NCBI RefSeq assembly: GCF_019303475.1
Contig: NZ_JABLSI010000021.1
Span: forward strand, 28,158 to 92,157
Source of the DNA: Streptomyces sp. JJ38
Lineage (GTDB): Bacteria; Actinomycetota; Actinomycetes; Streptomycetales; Streptomycetaceae
Direction of reading: 5' to 3'
DNA: 64,000 nucleotides
Part shown: positions 43,249 to 51,268 of the stretch, one piece after another
Layout: every line of letters starts with the position of its first letter
Position numbering within the stretch: position 1 is the first letter of the stretch
The notes under the pieces: model-generated
Seen by the model: only the letters and a program-made list of their open reading frames with translations
Databases searched by the model: none
What the model was told of the DNA's origin: nothing
Program-made: the position numbers and the translations under genes

Positions 43249-43791
43249 ATGCTTCGGATACGCGAGATGCGCCGGGACGATGTCGACGCCGTCGCCGACC
43301 TGCGCGTACGCGGCTGGCAGGCGGCGTACGCCGGGATGGTGCCACAGGCGTACCTGGACGCGATGAGCGTCGAGGAGGATGCCCGCAGCCGCCGTGCGGC
43401 CTTCGCCGACCCCCGCTCACGAGCCGTGCACCTGGTGGCCGACGACGGGACGGGCGCGGTGGGCTGGGCCGCCTACGGGCCCTACCGCGGCACGCCGCCC
43501 GGGCCGGACACGGGCGAGCTGTACGCCCTGTACGTCCGCCCGGAGCTGGTGGGCACCGGCGTGGGGCGTGCCCTCGTCGAAGCGGTGCACGCCCGGTTGT
43601 GGCGGGACGAGGGCTGTGCGGGATGCGCGCTGTGGGTGTTGCGGGACAACGCGCGGGCCAGGCGCTTCTACGAGGCGGCCGGATACCGTCCGGACGGCGC
43701 CGTGCAGCGTGAGGACCTCGGGGGCCGTGAGGTGGCCGAGGTGCGGTATCGCCGGGGCCGTCCGCGGGGGCGTGGGCGACCGGTCGGGTGA
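43249..43791 (+). CDS. GNAT-family N-acetyltransferase
   Basis: A 180-residue acetyl-CoA-dependent acetyltransferase. The fold begins LRIREMRRDDVDAVADLRVRG. The acetyl-CoA pyrophosphate-binding motif A is ELYALYVRPELVGTGVGRAL, and motif B is LWVLRDNARARRFYEAAGY. The substrate is not predictable from sequence. The ATG start follows 48 nt after cdsA without an obvious ribosome binding site. It could be co-transcribed with rlmN, which starts 31 nt downstream. Confidence 0.93.
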   Translation: MLRIREMRRDDVDAVADLRVRGWQAAYAGMVPQAYLDAMSVEEDARSRRAAFADPRSRAVHLVADDGTGAVGWAAYGPYRGTPPGPDTGELYALYVRPELVGTGVGRALVEAVHARLWRDEGCAGCALWVLRDNARARRFYEAAGYRPDGAVQREDLGGREVAEVRYRRGRPRGRGRPVG

Positions 43792-43821
43792 CGCCGGACG
43801 ATCTGCGACACTGGACGGGTT

Positions 43822-44928
43822 ATGCCTGCGCCTGGAGAACTGACGTTTGTCGCGCCGCGGGGGGCTGCCAAGCCGCCGCGGCACCTCGCCGACCTCGCAC
43901 CCGCCGAGCGTAAGGAGGCGGTGGCCGGGATCGGGGAGAAGCCGTTCCGGGCCAAGCAGCTCTCCCAGCACTACTTCGGCCGGTACGCGCACGACCCCGA
44001 GCAGTGGACGGACATCCCGGCCGCGGCGCGGGAGAAGCTGGCGGCGGAGCTGCTGCCGGAGCTGATGACGGTTGTCCGGCACATCAGCTGCGACGACGGC
44101 GACACCCGTAAGACGCTGTGGCGGCTGCACGACGGGACGCTGGTCGAGTCGGTGCTCATGCGCTACCCGGACCGCGTCACGATGTGCGTCTCCTCGCAGG
44201 CCGGCTGCGGGATGAACTGCCCGTTCTGCGCGACGGGGCAGGCCGGTCTCGACCGGAACCTGTCGACGGCGGAGATCGTGCACCAGATCGTGGAGGGCAT
44301 GCGGGCCCTGCGCGACGGCGAGGTGACCGGTGGGCCCGCGCGGCTGTCCAACATCGTCTTCATGGGCATGGGCGAGCCGCTGGCCAACTACAAGCGGCTC
44401 GTGGGCGCCATCCGGCGGCTGACGGACCCGGCCCCGGACGGGGTGGGGCTCTCCCAGCGCGGCATCACGGTCTCGACGGTCGGTCTGGTTCCGGCGATGC
44501 GGCGCTTCACGGATGAGGGCTTCAAGTGCCGGCTCGCCGTCTCGCTGCACGCGCCCGACGACGAGCTGCGCGACACCCTCGTGCCGGTCAACACGCGGTG
44601 GAAGGTGCGCGAGGTGCTGGACGCGGCGTGGGAGTACGCCGAGGTCTCCGGCCGGCGGGTGTCGATCGAGTACGCGCTGATCCGGGACATCAATGACCAG
44701 GCGTGGCGGGCGGACCTGCTGGGCCGGATGCTCAAGGGCAAGCGGGTGCACGTCAACCTGATCCCGCTGAACCCGACGCCGGGCTCGAAGTGGACGGCGT
44801 CCCGTCCGGAGGACGAGCGGGAGTTCGTGCGCGCCCTCGAACGGCACGGCGTTCCGGTGACGGTCCGGGACACCCGGGGCCAGGAGATCGACGGCGCCTG
44901 CGGCCAGCTTGCCGCATCCGAGCGCTGA
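43822..44928 (+). CDS. rlmN: 23S rRNA (adenine2503-C2)-methyltransferase RlmN
   Basis: Radical SAM enzyme that methylates A2503 of 23S rRNA and also A37 of some tRNAs. The 368-residue protein has the CxxxCxxC iron-sulfur motif as CGMNCPFC in [33 protein letters not shown] is the RlmN signature and the two catalytic cysteines are in CVSSQ-type and late positions ([10 protein letters not shown]). The N-terminal accessory domain is seen in [17 protein letters not shown]. The stop codon lies in the first unit of a 19-bp tandem repeat, so the last residues (ASER) may vary between strains. Confidence 0.96.
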   Translation: MPAPGELTFVAPRGAAKPPRHLADLAPAERKEAVAGIGEKPFRAKQLSQHYFGRYAHDPEQWTDIPAAAREKLAAELLPELMTVVRHISCDDGDTRKTLWRLHDGTLVESVLMRYPDRVTMCVSSQAGCGMNCPFCATGQAGLDRNLSTAEIVHQIVEGMRALRDGEVTGGPARLSNIVFMGMGEPLANYKRLVGAIRRLTDPAPDGVGLSQRGITVSTVGLVPAMRRFTDEGFKCRLAVSLHAPDDELRDTLVPVNTRWKVREVLDAAWEYAEVSGRRVSIEYALIRDINDQAWRADLLGRMLKGKRVHVNLIPLNPTPGSKWTASRPEDEREFVRALERHGVPVTVRDTRGQEIDGACGQLAASER

Positions 44929-44978
44929 GGTGGCATCCAGGCGCTGAGACGGCGTCCGGGCGCTGAGACGGCGGCCGG
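44922..44978 (+). repeat. Three tandem 19-bp repeats at the rlmN 3' end
   Basis: GCGCTGAGGTGGCATCCAG (44922-44940), GCGCTGAGACGGCGTCCGG (44941-44959) and GCGCTGAGACGGCGGCCGG (44960-44978) follow each other without gap. The rlmN TGA stop is inside the first unit, and a GCGCTGG fragment recurs at 44990. Confidence 0.85.
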
Positions 44979-45013
44979 GTCATGTCCGGGCGCTGGTATC
45001 GTCCGAACATACG

Positions 45014-45019
45014 TATAAC
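45014..45019 (+). promoter_or_regulatory. -10 element of the thiamine transporter operon
   Basis: TATAAC is a near-consensus -10 hexamer ending four bases before the first base of the TPP riboswitch, so transcription would start at about its 5' edge. No clear -35 is seen 16-18 bp upstream. Confidence 0.5.
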
Positions 45020-45022
45020 CAT

Positions 45023-45121
45023 CCGACAGGGGAGCGCGCAGCGCTGAGAGTGCGGTAGGCCTCGAACGGGGAACCGCAGACCCTCGAACCTCGCCCAGGT
45101 CATGCTGGGTAGGAAGTTCGG
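45023..45121 (+). ncRNA. TPP riboswitch (THI element)
   Basis: The conserved elements of the thiamine pyrophosphate riboswitch appear in order. GGGGAGC follows the start of stem P1, then comes GCTGAGAGTGCGGTA, the CTGAGA core. ACCCTCGAACCTC and CCAGGTCATGCTGGGTAGGAAG follow. CCGA (45023-45026) and TCGG (45118-45121) close P1. It precedes thiB by 45 nt and should lower expression of the uptake operon when thiamine pyrophosphate is plentiful. Confidence 0.9.
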
Positions 45122-45166
45122 AACCTCTCGTGCTGCCCGCATGCGCCCGGACCCGAAGGCAGCACG

Positions 45167-46270
45167 ATGAAGCGCAGTACGACCGTGTTCAGCACGACGC
45201 TCAAGGGAGCTCTCGCCGCGACGCTCGGCACCGCCCTGCTGGTGGGCTGCGGGGCCTCCGACGGCTCCGACGACTCCGGCTCGTCCGGGGAGAAGGACAA
45301 GACCGTCACCCTCGTCACGCACGGCTCCTTCGTCGTCTCCGAGGACGTTCTGAAGCAGTTCACCCAGGAGACCGGCTACCGCGTGGAGGTGCTCCAGAGC
45401 GGGGACGCCGGGGTCATGGTCAACAAGGCGGTCCTCAGCGCGGGCAACCCCGAGGGCGACGTCCTGTTCGGTGTGGACAACACCCTGCTCTCCCGGGCCC
45501 TGGACGCCGAGGTCTTCACCCCCTACGAGGCGGCGGGGCTCGACGGGGTCGACGACAAGCTCCAGCTGGACGCGGAGAAGCACCGGGTGACGCCCGTGGA
45601 CACCGGCGCCGTCTGCGTCAACTACGACCGGGCGTACTTCGCGGAGAAGGGCGTCGAGCCGCCGCAGACCCTCGACGACCTCACCGACCCGGTATACGAG
45701 GACCTCCTCGTCGTGCAGAACCCGGCGACGTCCTCACCCGGCCTGGCCTTCCTCCTGGCCACCGTCGGCGCCTACGGGGAGGAGGGCTGGCAGGACTACT
45801 GGAAGGACCTGAAGGCCAACGGCGTCATCCAGTCGGAGGGCTGGGAGCAGTCCTACAACGACCTCTTCAGCGGCTCCTCCGGGGGCCGGGACGGGGACCG
45901 CCCGCTCGTCGTCTCCTACGCCTCCAGCCCGGTCGCCGAGGTGCACTACGGCACCGAGGAGAACCCCGAGCAGGCGCCGACCGGCGTCGCCACCGGAACC
46001 TGCTTCCAGCAGACGGAGTTCGCCGGACTGCTCAGGGGCGCGGACAACCCCGAGGGCGGCAAGGCCCTCCTCGACTTCATGCTGGGCACCTCCTTCCAGG
46101 AGGACATCCCGCTGAACATGTTCGTCCACCCGGCGCACGGGGACGCCGAGCTGCCCGAGGTCTTCGAGCGGTACGGCGCCGACGTCGAGGACCCGCACAC
46201 CGTCACCCCGGAGAAGATCGACGCCAACCGGGAGCAGTGGGTCAAGCAGTGGTCCGCGCTGATGCGGTGA
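45167..46270 (+). CDS. thiB: Thiamine ABC transporter substrate-binding lipoprotein
   Basis: Extracellular solute-binding component of a thiamine/TPP importer, 367 residues. A lipoprotein signal peptide ends in the lipobox ALLVGC with Cys28, followed by a Ser/Gly/Asp linker. The body shows VTLVTHGSFVVSEDVLKQF, FGVDNTLLSRALDA, DTGAVCVNYDRAYF and WEQSYNDLFSG, as in ThiB-type binding proteins. The upstream TPP riboswitch supports thiamine as the substrate. The ATG start has GAAGG upstream. The stop overlaps the permease start by 4 bp. Confidence 0.95.
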   Translation: MKRSTTVFSTTLKGALAATLGTALLVGCGASDGSDDSGSSGEKDKTVTLVTHGSFVVSEDVLKQFTQETGYRVEVLQSGDAGVMVNKAVLSAGNPEGDVLFGVDNTLLSRALDAEVFTPYEAAGLDGVDDKLQLDAEKHRVTPVDTGAVCVNYDRAYFAEKGVEPPQTLDDLTDPVYEDLLVVQNPATSSPGLAFLLATVGAYGEEGWQDYWKDLKANGVIQSEGWEQSYNDLFSGSSGGRDGDRPLVVSYASSPVAEVHYGTEENPEQAPTGVATGTCFQQTEFAGLLRGADNPEGGKALLDFMLGTSFQEDIPLNMFVHPAHGDAELPEVFERYGADVEDPHTVTPEKIDANREQWVKQWSALMR

Positions 46271-47961
46271 CCGAGGGGGGAACCGGAACCGTTCGCGCCG
46301 CCCGCGCGGGGGGCGGGCGACGCGGACTCGCGGCACGGCTCGGGCTCATGGCCGTGCCCGTGGCGTTCTTCGCCGTCTTCTTCGGCTATCCCGTCACCGC
46401 GATCGTCACGCGCGGGCTGCGCGAGGGCGGGCGCTGGCGCTTCGGGCGCGCCTGGGAGGTACTGACGGACCCGGTGACGCTGGACGTCGTCGGCTTCACC
46501 GTCGGCCAGGCCGCCGCCTCCACCGCGCTCACCCTGGCCGTCGCCCTCCCCGGCGCCTACGTCTTCGCCCGCCTCGACTTTCCCGGCAAGCGCCTGCTGC
46601 GGGCCGTGGTCACGGTGCCGTTCGTGCTGCCCACCGTCGTCGTCGGCTCGTCGTTCCTGGCGCTCCTCGGGCGCGGCGGACTGCTCGAGGTGGCGTGGGG
46701 CGTGCGGCTGGACACCTCGCTGTGGGCCATCCTCCTCGCCCACGTCTTCTTCAACTACGCCGTCGTCGTCCGGACGGTGGGCGGGCTGTGGGCGCAGCTC
46801 GACCCGCGCCAGGAGGAGGCCGCCCGGCTGCTCGGCGCCTCCCCCCTCACGGCCTGGCGCCGCGTCACGCTGCCCGCGCTGGCCCCGGCGGTGGCCGCCG
46901 CCGCCCTCATGGTCTTCCTGTTCACCTTCACCTCCTTCGGCGTCGTCCAGATCCTCGGCGGCGCCCGGTACGCGACGCTGGAGGTGGAGATCTACCGGCA
47001 GACCGCCCAGTTCCTGGACCTGCCGACCGCCGCCGTGCTGAGCCTCCTGCAGTTCGCCGCCGTCGGCGCGCTGCTGGCCGTCCACGCCTGGACGGTGCGG
47101 CGCCGTGAGTCGGCGCTGCGTCTCGTCGACGCCGCGCACACCGCCCGGGCGCCGCGTGGCGCGGGGCAGTGGGCGTTGCTGGCCTCGCAGCTGGCCGTCA
47201 TCGTCGTCCTGCTGCTCGCCCCGCTGGCCGTCCTGGTGGAACGTTCGCTGGCCACCCCGGACGGGTACGGGCTGCTGTTCTACCGGGAGCTGGCCGCCCC
47301 GGCAGACGCGACCAGCACCTTCGTCGTCCCGGCCATCGAGGCCGTGGGCAATTCCCTCGCCTACGCGGCGGTGGCCACGGTCATCGCCGTCCTCGTCGGC
47401 GGGCTGGCCGCCGCGGCCCTCACCCGCAGGGCCGGACGGTTCGTCCGCGGCTTCGACGCGCTACTCATGCTGCCGCTGGGCACCTCGGCCGTCACCGTCG
47501 GCTTCGGGTTCCTCATCGCCCTGGACGAGCCTCCCCTCGACCTGCGGTCGTCCTGGCTCCTGGTGCCGCTCGCGCAGGCGCTGGTGGGCGTGCCGTTCGT
47601 GGTCCGCACGATGCTGCCGGTGCTGCGGGCCGTCGACGAGCGGCTGCGCGAGGCCGCCGCCGTGCTGGGGGCCACCCCGCTGCGGGCCTGGCGGGAGGTG
47701 GACCTGCCCCTGGTGCGGCGCGCGCTCGCCGTCGCCGCCGGGTTCGCCTTCGCCGTCTCGCTCGGCGAGTTCGGGGCGACGGTCTTCATCGCACGCGCCG
47801 ACTCGCCCACCCTCCCGGTGGCCGTCTCCCGGCTCCTCGGCCGGGCGGGCGAGCTCAACTACGGGCAGGCGATGGCCCTCAGCACCGTTCTCATGCTCGT
47901 CTGCGCGGCCGGGCTGCTCGCCCTGGAGCGCGCCCGCACCAACACCTCGGGGGAGTTCTGA
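46267..47961 (+). CDS. thiP: Thiamine ABC transporter permease, two fused domains
   Basis: Integral membrane subunit of 564 residues that contains two permease domains in one chain, each with about six helices. The ATPase-coupling EAA loop occurs twice: EEAARLLGASPLTAWRRVTLP and REAAAVLGATPLRAWREVDLP. This fused arrangement is normal for ThiP and ferric-iron permeases. The GTG start overlaps the thiB stop. The ATPase gene follows by 1 nt. Confidence 0.95.
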   Translation: MTEGGTGTVRAARAGGGRRGLAARLGLMAVPVAFFAVFFGYPVTAIVTRGLREGGRWRFGRAWEVLTDPVTLDVVGFTVGQAAASTALTLAVALPGAYVFARLDFPGKRLLRAVVTVPFVLPTVVVGSSFLALLGRGGLLEVAWGVRLDTSLWAILLAHVFFNYAVVVRTVGGLWAQLDPRQEEAARLLGASPLTAWRRVTLPALAPAVAAAALMVFLFTFTSFGVVQILGGARYATLEVEIYRQTAQFLDLPTAAVLSLLQFAAVGALLAVHAWTVRRRESALRLVDAAHTARAPRGAGQWALLASQLAVIVVLLLAPLAVLVERSLATPDGYGLLFYRELAAPADATSTFVVPAIEAVGNSLAYAAVATVIAVLVGGLAAAALTRRAGRFVRGFDALLMLPLGTSAVTVGFGFLIALDEPPLDLRSSWLLVPLAQALVGVPFVVRTMLPVLRAVDERLREAAAVLGATPLRAWREVDLPLVRRALAVAAGFAFAVSLGEFGATVFIARADSPTLPVAVSRLLGRAGELNYGQAMALSTVLMLVCAAGLLALERARTNTSGEF

Positions 47962-47962
47962 C

Positions 47963-49084
47963 ATGGCGTCACTCGACGTGGAGGCCCTGACCGTCCGCTT
48001 CGGTGAGCGGGCGGTGCTCGACGCCGTCGGGCTGGCGGTGGACGAGCGGGAGACCGTGTGCGTGCTGGGCCCCAGCGGCAGCGGGAAGTCCACCCTGCTG
48101 CGGGCCGTCGCGGGCCTGCAGCGGATCGACGCCGGTCGCGTCCGGCTCGCCGGACGCGACCAGGCCGGCATCCCCGCCCACCGGCGCGGGCTCGGGCTGA
48201 TGTTCCAGGACCACCAGCTCTTCCCGCAGCGCGACGTCGCCGGAAACGTGGCCTTCGGGCTGCGCGTGCAGGGCGTGCGCCGGGAGCGGGCCGCCGCCCG
48301 CGTCGCGGAGCTGCTCGACCTCGTCGGCCTGCCCGGCGCCGGTGGGCGCGCCGTCGCCTCGCTGTCCGGCGGGGAGCAGCAGCGGGTGGCGCTGGCGCGG
48401 GCGCTGGCCCCCGAGCCGCGGCTGCTCATGCTCGACGAACCGCTCGGCCAGCTCGACCGCGGCCTGCGGGAGCGGCTCGTCGTCGAGCTGCGGCAGCTCT
48501 TCGACCGGCTGGGGACCACCGTCCTCGCCGTCACCCACGACCAGGGTGAGGCGTTCGCGCTGGCCCACCGCGTCGTGATCATGGCGGAAGGCCGGGTGGC
48601 GCAGAGCGGTACGCCCATGGAGGTGTGGCAGCGGCCCGCCTCGGCCTTCGTGGCGCGCTTCCTCGGCTTCGACAACCTGGTGCCCGCCACCGTGAAGGAG
48701 TCCGGCGCCGAGACCGCGCACACCGCCTGGGGGCCGCTGCCGGTTCCGCCCGGCACGCCGGAGGGGGAGTGCACGCTGCTGGTGCGCCCGGCCGGGGTGC
48801 GGCTGGTCGGCCCTGAGAACGGTCCCGGGAAGGGCTCGGAGGACGGGCCGCGGGCGCGGGTCCTGGCCCGCACCTTCCGGGGCGACCACCTCGCCGTGCT
48901 GCTCGACGTCGAGGGGGCGCCCCGGCTGGAGGCGTCCTGCGCCCTCACGGACGCGCCCGCCGTCGGGGAGGCCGTGCGTCCGCGCTTCGACGCGGCGGAG
49001 ATCGTCCGCCTGCCGCCCGTCGTGGACGGCGGCGGGCCCGCTAGGACAGGGGCAGCGCCGCCAGCCGCGCCACTCCCCAGGTGA
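47963..49084 (+). CDS. thiQ: Thiamine ABC transporter ATP-binding protein
   Basis: ATPase subunit, 373 residues. Walker A GPSGSGKSTLLRAVAG lies near residue 37, the Q-loop is LMFQDHQLFPQRDVAGNV, the signature LSGGEQQRVALARAL lies near residue 133, Walker B is LLMLDEPLGQLDR and the H-loop is VLAVTHDQGEAF. A C-terminal regulatory/TOBE-like domain of about 130 residues makes it longer than the E. coli ThiQ and closer to CUT1/iron-type ATPases. The ATG start has GGGGGAG upstream. The last 44 bp overlap the convergent permease gene. Confidence 0.93.
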   Translation: MASLDVEALTVRFGERAVLDAVGLAVDERETVCVLGPSGSGKSTLLRAVAGLQRIDAGRVRLAGRDQAGIPAHRRGLGLMFQDHQLFPQRDVAGNVAFGLRVQGVRRERAAARVAELLDLVGLPGAGGRAVASLSGGEQQRVALARALAPEPRLLMLDEPLGQLDRGLRERLVVELRQLFDRLGTTVLAVTHDQGEAFALAHRVVIMAEGRVAQSGTPMEVWQRPASAFVARFLGFDNLVPATVKESGAETAHTAWGPLPVPPGTPEGECTLLVRPAGVRLVGPENGPGKGSEDGPRARVLARTFRGDHLAVLLDVEGAPRLEASCALTDAPAVGEAVRPRFDAAEIVRLPPVVDGGGPARTGAAPPAAPLPR

Positions 49085-50171
49085 CCGGGGCGAACACGAC
49101 GACCACGGCCGCCGCGCGCAGGACGGCGGCCCGCCGGAGCAGTTCCCGGCTGGCGCCGAGCTGGGCGAGCGCGGCGCGGGCCGGTGCCAGCGCCGTGCGG
49201 GCTCCGGCGGCCGCGGTGAGTACGCCCGTCAGCGCGCAGACCACGACGACGGCGCCCCCCAGGACGGTCATCGGCCCGGGCGAGTCGTCGGGGCCGTAGA
49301 CGTAGAGGGCGGCCACGCCCCCGCAGCCCGCCGCGCACAGGACGCCGATCGGGGCGCCGATCAGCGTGGCCTCCTCCTGGAGGAAACGGCCCGCGAGCAG
49401 CCGGGTCGCCCCGGGCCGGAAGGCGGCGAGGAGGCGGCCGGTGAGACGGGTGAGGCCCGGGCCCGCCAGTGCCAGGCCGAGCGCGGCCAGCAGCCAGCCG
49501 ACGATGACGCCGGGCGGCACCCCCGTGGCGTCCCGGGCCGCGAAGGCCTCCAGGGCGAGGCCGAGCCCGACCAGGCCGACGCCGTAGGGCAGGCCGGCGG
49601 GCAGCGGGGGCCGGGGCCCGGGGCGGTCGAGGACGGGCTGCGGTGACGCAGGCCTGCGGGCGGCGGCGGCCCGCAGGCTCAGCGCGCTGGCCCCGGCGAC
49701 GGCGAGCGGCACCGCCAGCAGCAGGGTGACGGTGGCCACCAGGGGGACGGGGCGGCCGGCGGCGAGCAGCTCGCCGGCGGCGCCGTCGAAGGGCAGCCCG
49801 ACGACGTCCCCGCGCAGGTAGAGGAAGACGAGCAGGGCGATTCCGCTGCCGAGCAGGCAGCACGCCGCGATCTGGACGGCGGACAGCAGCGGCAGCCCGG
49901 CCGTGCGGAGCCCGAGGGCGTCGAGCGCCGCCCGGGACCGGGGCCCGGGGTCGGTGCGCGCGACGACGAGGGCGAGGTGGACGGTGGCGGCCAGCGGGAC
50001 GAGGCACCACAGCAGCCGGGGGACGGCGACGCCGGCGTCGCCGGGGTGGGCGAGGGCGTAGCTGAGCGCGGACAGCAGCAGGAAGCCCACGCCGGCCGCG
50101 GCGGCGGCGACCGTGAGCCGGGGGAGCTGGGTGAGGGCCCGCGAGCCGCGGATCAGACGGAGAGGGAGCAC
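49041..50171 (-). CDS. ABC transporter permease (FtsX/MacB-like)
   Basis: Membrane protein of 376 residues with six to eight hydrophobic segments (VAAAAAGVGFLLLSALSYA, LLAALGLALAGPGLTRL, VLGGAVVVVCALTGVL). The repeated large loops and lack of an EAA motif point to the FtsX-like family and not to the ThiP type. The GTG start at 50171 has AGGA upstream and overlaps the end of the ATPase gene by 19 bp. It pairs with the degenerate ATPase upstream on the same strand. The substrate is unknown; such pairs typically handle lipids or drugs across the membrane. Confidence 0.78.
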   Translation of the reverse strand: MLPLRLIRGSRALTQLPRLTVAAAAAGVGFLLLSALSYALAHPGDAGVAVPRLLWCLVPLAATVHLALVVARTDPGPRSRAALDALGLRTAGLPLLSAVQIAACCLLGSGIALLVFLYLRGDVVGLPFDGAAGELLAAGRPVPLVATVTLLLAVPLAVAGASALSLRAAAARRPASPQPVLDRPGPRPPLPAGLPYGVGLVGLGLALEAFAARDATGVPPGVIVGWLLAALGLALAGPGLTRLTGRLLAAFRPGATRLLAGRFLQEEATLIGAPIGVLCAAGCGGVAALYVYGPDDSPGPMTVLGGAVVVVCALTGVLTAAAGARTALAPARAALAQLGASRELLRRAAVLRAAAVVVVFAPVTWGVARLAALPLS

Positions 50172-50956
50172 GATTCCTGATCCTCTGCGCTGGTGGCGGT
50201 GGTGGCCTCCGGGGTGGGCCGGGTGGCGGTGCGGCCGTCGCGCAGCCGCACGGTCCGGTCGATGAGGGCCTCGCGGGGCGCCGGGGGCGTGCCGGGGGCG
50301 CCCTCCGGGGCGCCGCTCTCCGAGCCGGTCAGGACGAGGGTGATGCCGTGGGAGCGGACGGCGGTGGTGAGGGTGCGCAGCACCTGGGCCCGGTCGGCTG
50401 TGTGCAGCGGCGCGGTGGGCTCGTCGGCGAAGAGGACCTGCGGGCCGTGGACGAGGGCCCGCGCGACGGCGACGCGCTGCCGCCGTGCCTGGGGAAGCTC
50501 GGCCGGGCGCTTGCGCGCGCAGTCGGCGACGTCGAGACGCTCCAGCCACTCCAGCGCGCCGCGCCGGGCTGCGCGGCGGCCGGCGCCCACGAGCATCAGC
50601 GGGAGGGCGGTGTTCTCCCAGACGGTGAGCTCGGGGACGAGGGCGGGCTCGTCGCCGATCCAGCCGAAGCGGTCGCGGCACAGCCGCTCGCGGTCGGCCG
50701 GGGGGAGGGTGTGGACGGCGAGTCCGTCGAAGAGGACTTCGCCCTGGTGGGGGAGGAGCCGGCCGCTCAGGCAGTGCAGCAGCGTGCTCCTGCCGCTGCC
50801 GCGCGGCCCGGTGACGGCGACGATCTCGCCCTCGGCGACGTCAAGTGAGACGTCGAGAAGGGCGGGGGAGGGGCCGTAGGAGCAGTGCAGCCCACGGGCG
50901 CTGAGGAGTGCCTCACCGGTGCGCGGGCCGGAGGGAGGGTTCTCGGGGGACGCCAT
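50153..50956 (-). CDS. ABC ATPase-like protein with degenerate catalytic motifs
   Basis: A 267-residue protein of LolD/MacB-type ATPase shape. Walker A reads GPRGSGRST (residues 50-58), with Arg56 in place of the nearly invariant lysine. The Q-loop glutamine is replaced (WIGDEPALVPELT). The signature LSGGQ has become LPQAR before RQRVAVARAL, and the H-loop histidine is missing (ITLVLTGSESG). Walker B is kept (VLFADEPT). Most catalytic residues are thus altered, so the protein may bind ATP weakly or act without hydrolysis. The overall fold is intact, with no frameshift. It is translated just ahead of the permease, with a 19-bp overlap. Confidence 0.8.
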   Translation of the reverse strand: MASPENPPSGPRTGEALLSARGLHCSYGPSPALLDVSLDVAEGEIVAVTGPRGSGRSTLLHCLSGRLLPHQGEVLFDGLAVHTLPPADRERLCRDRFGWIGDEPALVPELTVWENTALPLMLVGAGRRAARRGALEWLERLDVADCARKRPAELPQARRQRVAVARALVHGPQVLFADEPTAPLHTADRAQVLRTLTTAVRSHGITLVLTGSESGAPEGAPGTPPAPREALIDRTVRLRDGRTATRPTPEATTATSAEDQESCSLSV

Positions 50957-51268
50957 TCCTGCACGGTAAGGAGGCGAGGCGGCCGCTCGGGGCCGCCGGG
51001 CGCGGGGCGCGGTGCAGGTTGCTCCACCCGGGTGAGGCGGGGCCGGGGGACGAACGGTCCCGGGGGACGGATGGCCCGGGGACGGGGGCGGTCATCCCGC
51101 CGGGCGCGACGCGGCGGAGGCGTCGCGCCCGGTGCCGTGCCGGGGCGGATGAGGGAGAGCGCCCCGGAACGGCGGCCTGGGATGACCGGGAGTGAGGCGG
51201 GCCGGGCCGTGGCCGGAGCCACGCGCCCGAAGCGCGCGGCTTTGGGCACGTGGCTCGGCGTGCGTGGA
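50957..51268. other. 312-bp region without a gene
   Basis: Between the ABC ATPase start and the aminotransferase stop, both on the minus strand. It is very GC-rich with purine-rich blocks at 51040-51140. It presumably holds the ATPase promoter; no motif is recognisable. Confidence 0.4.
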
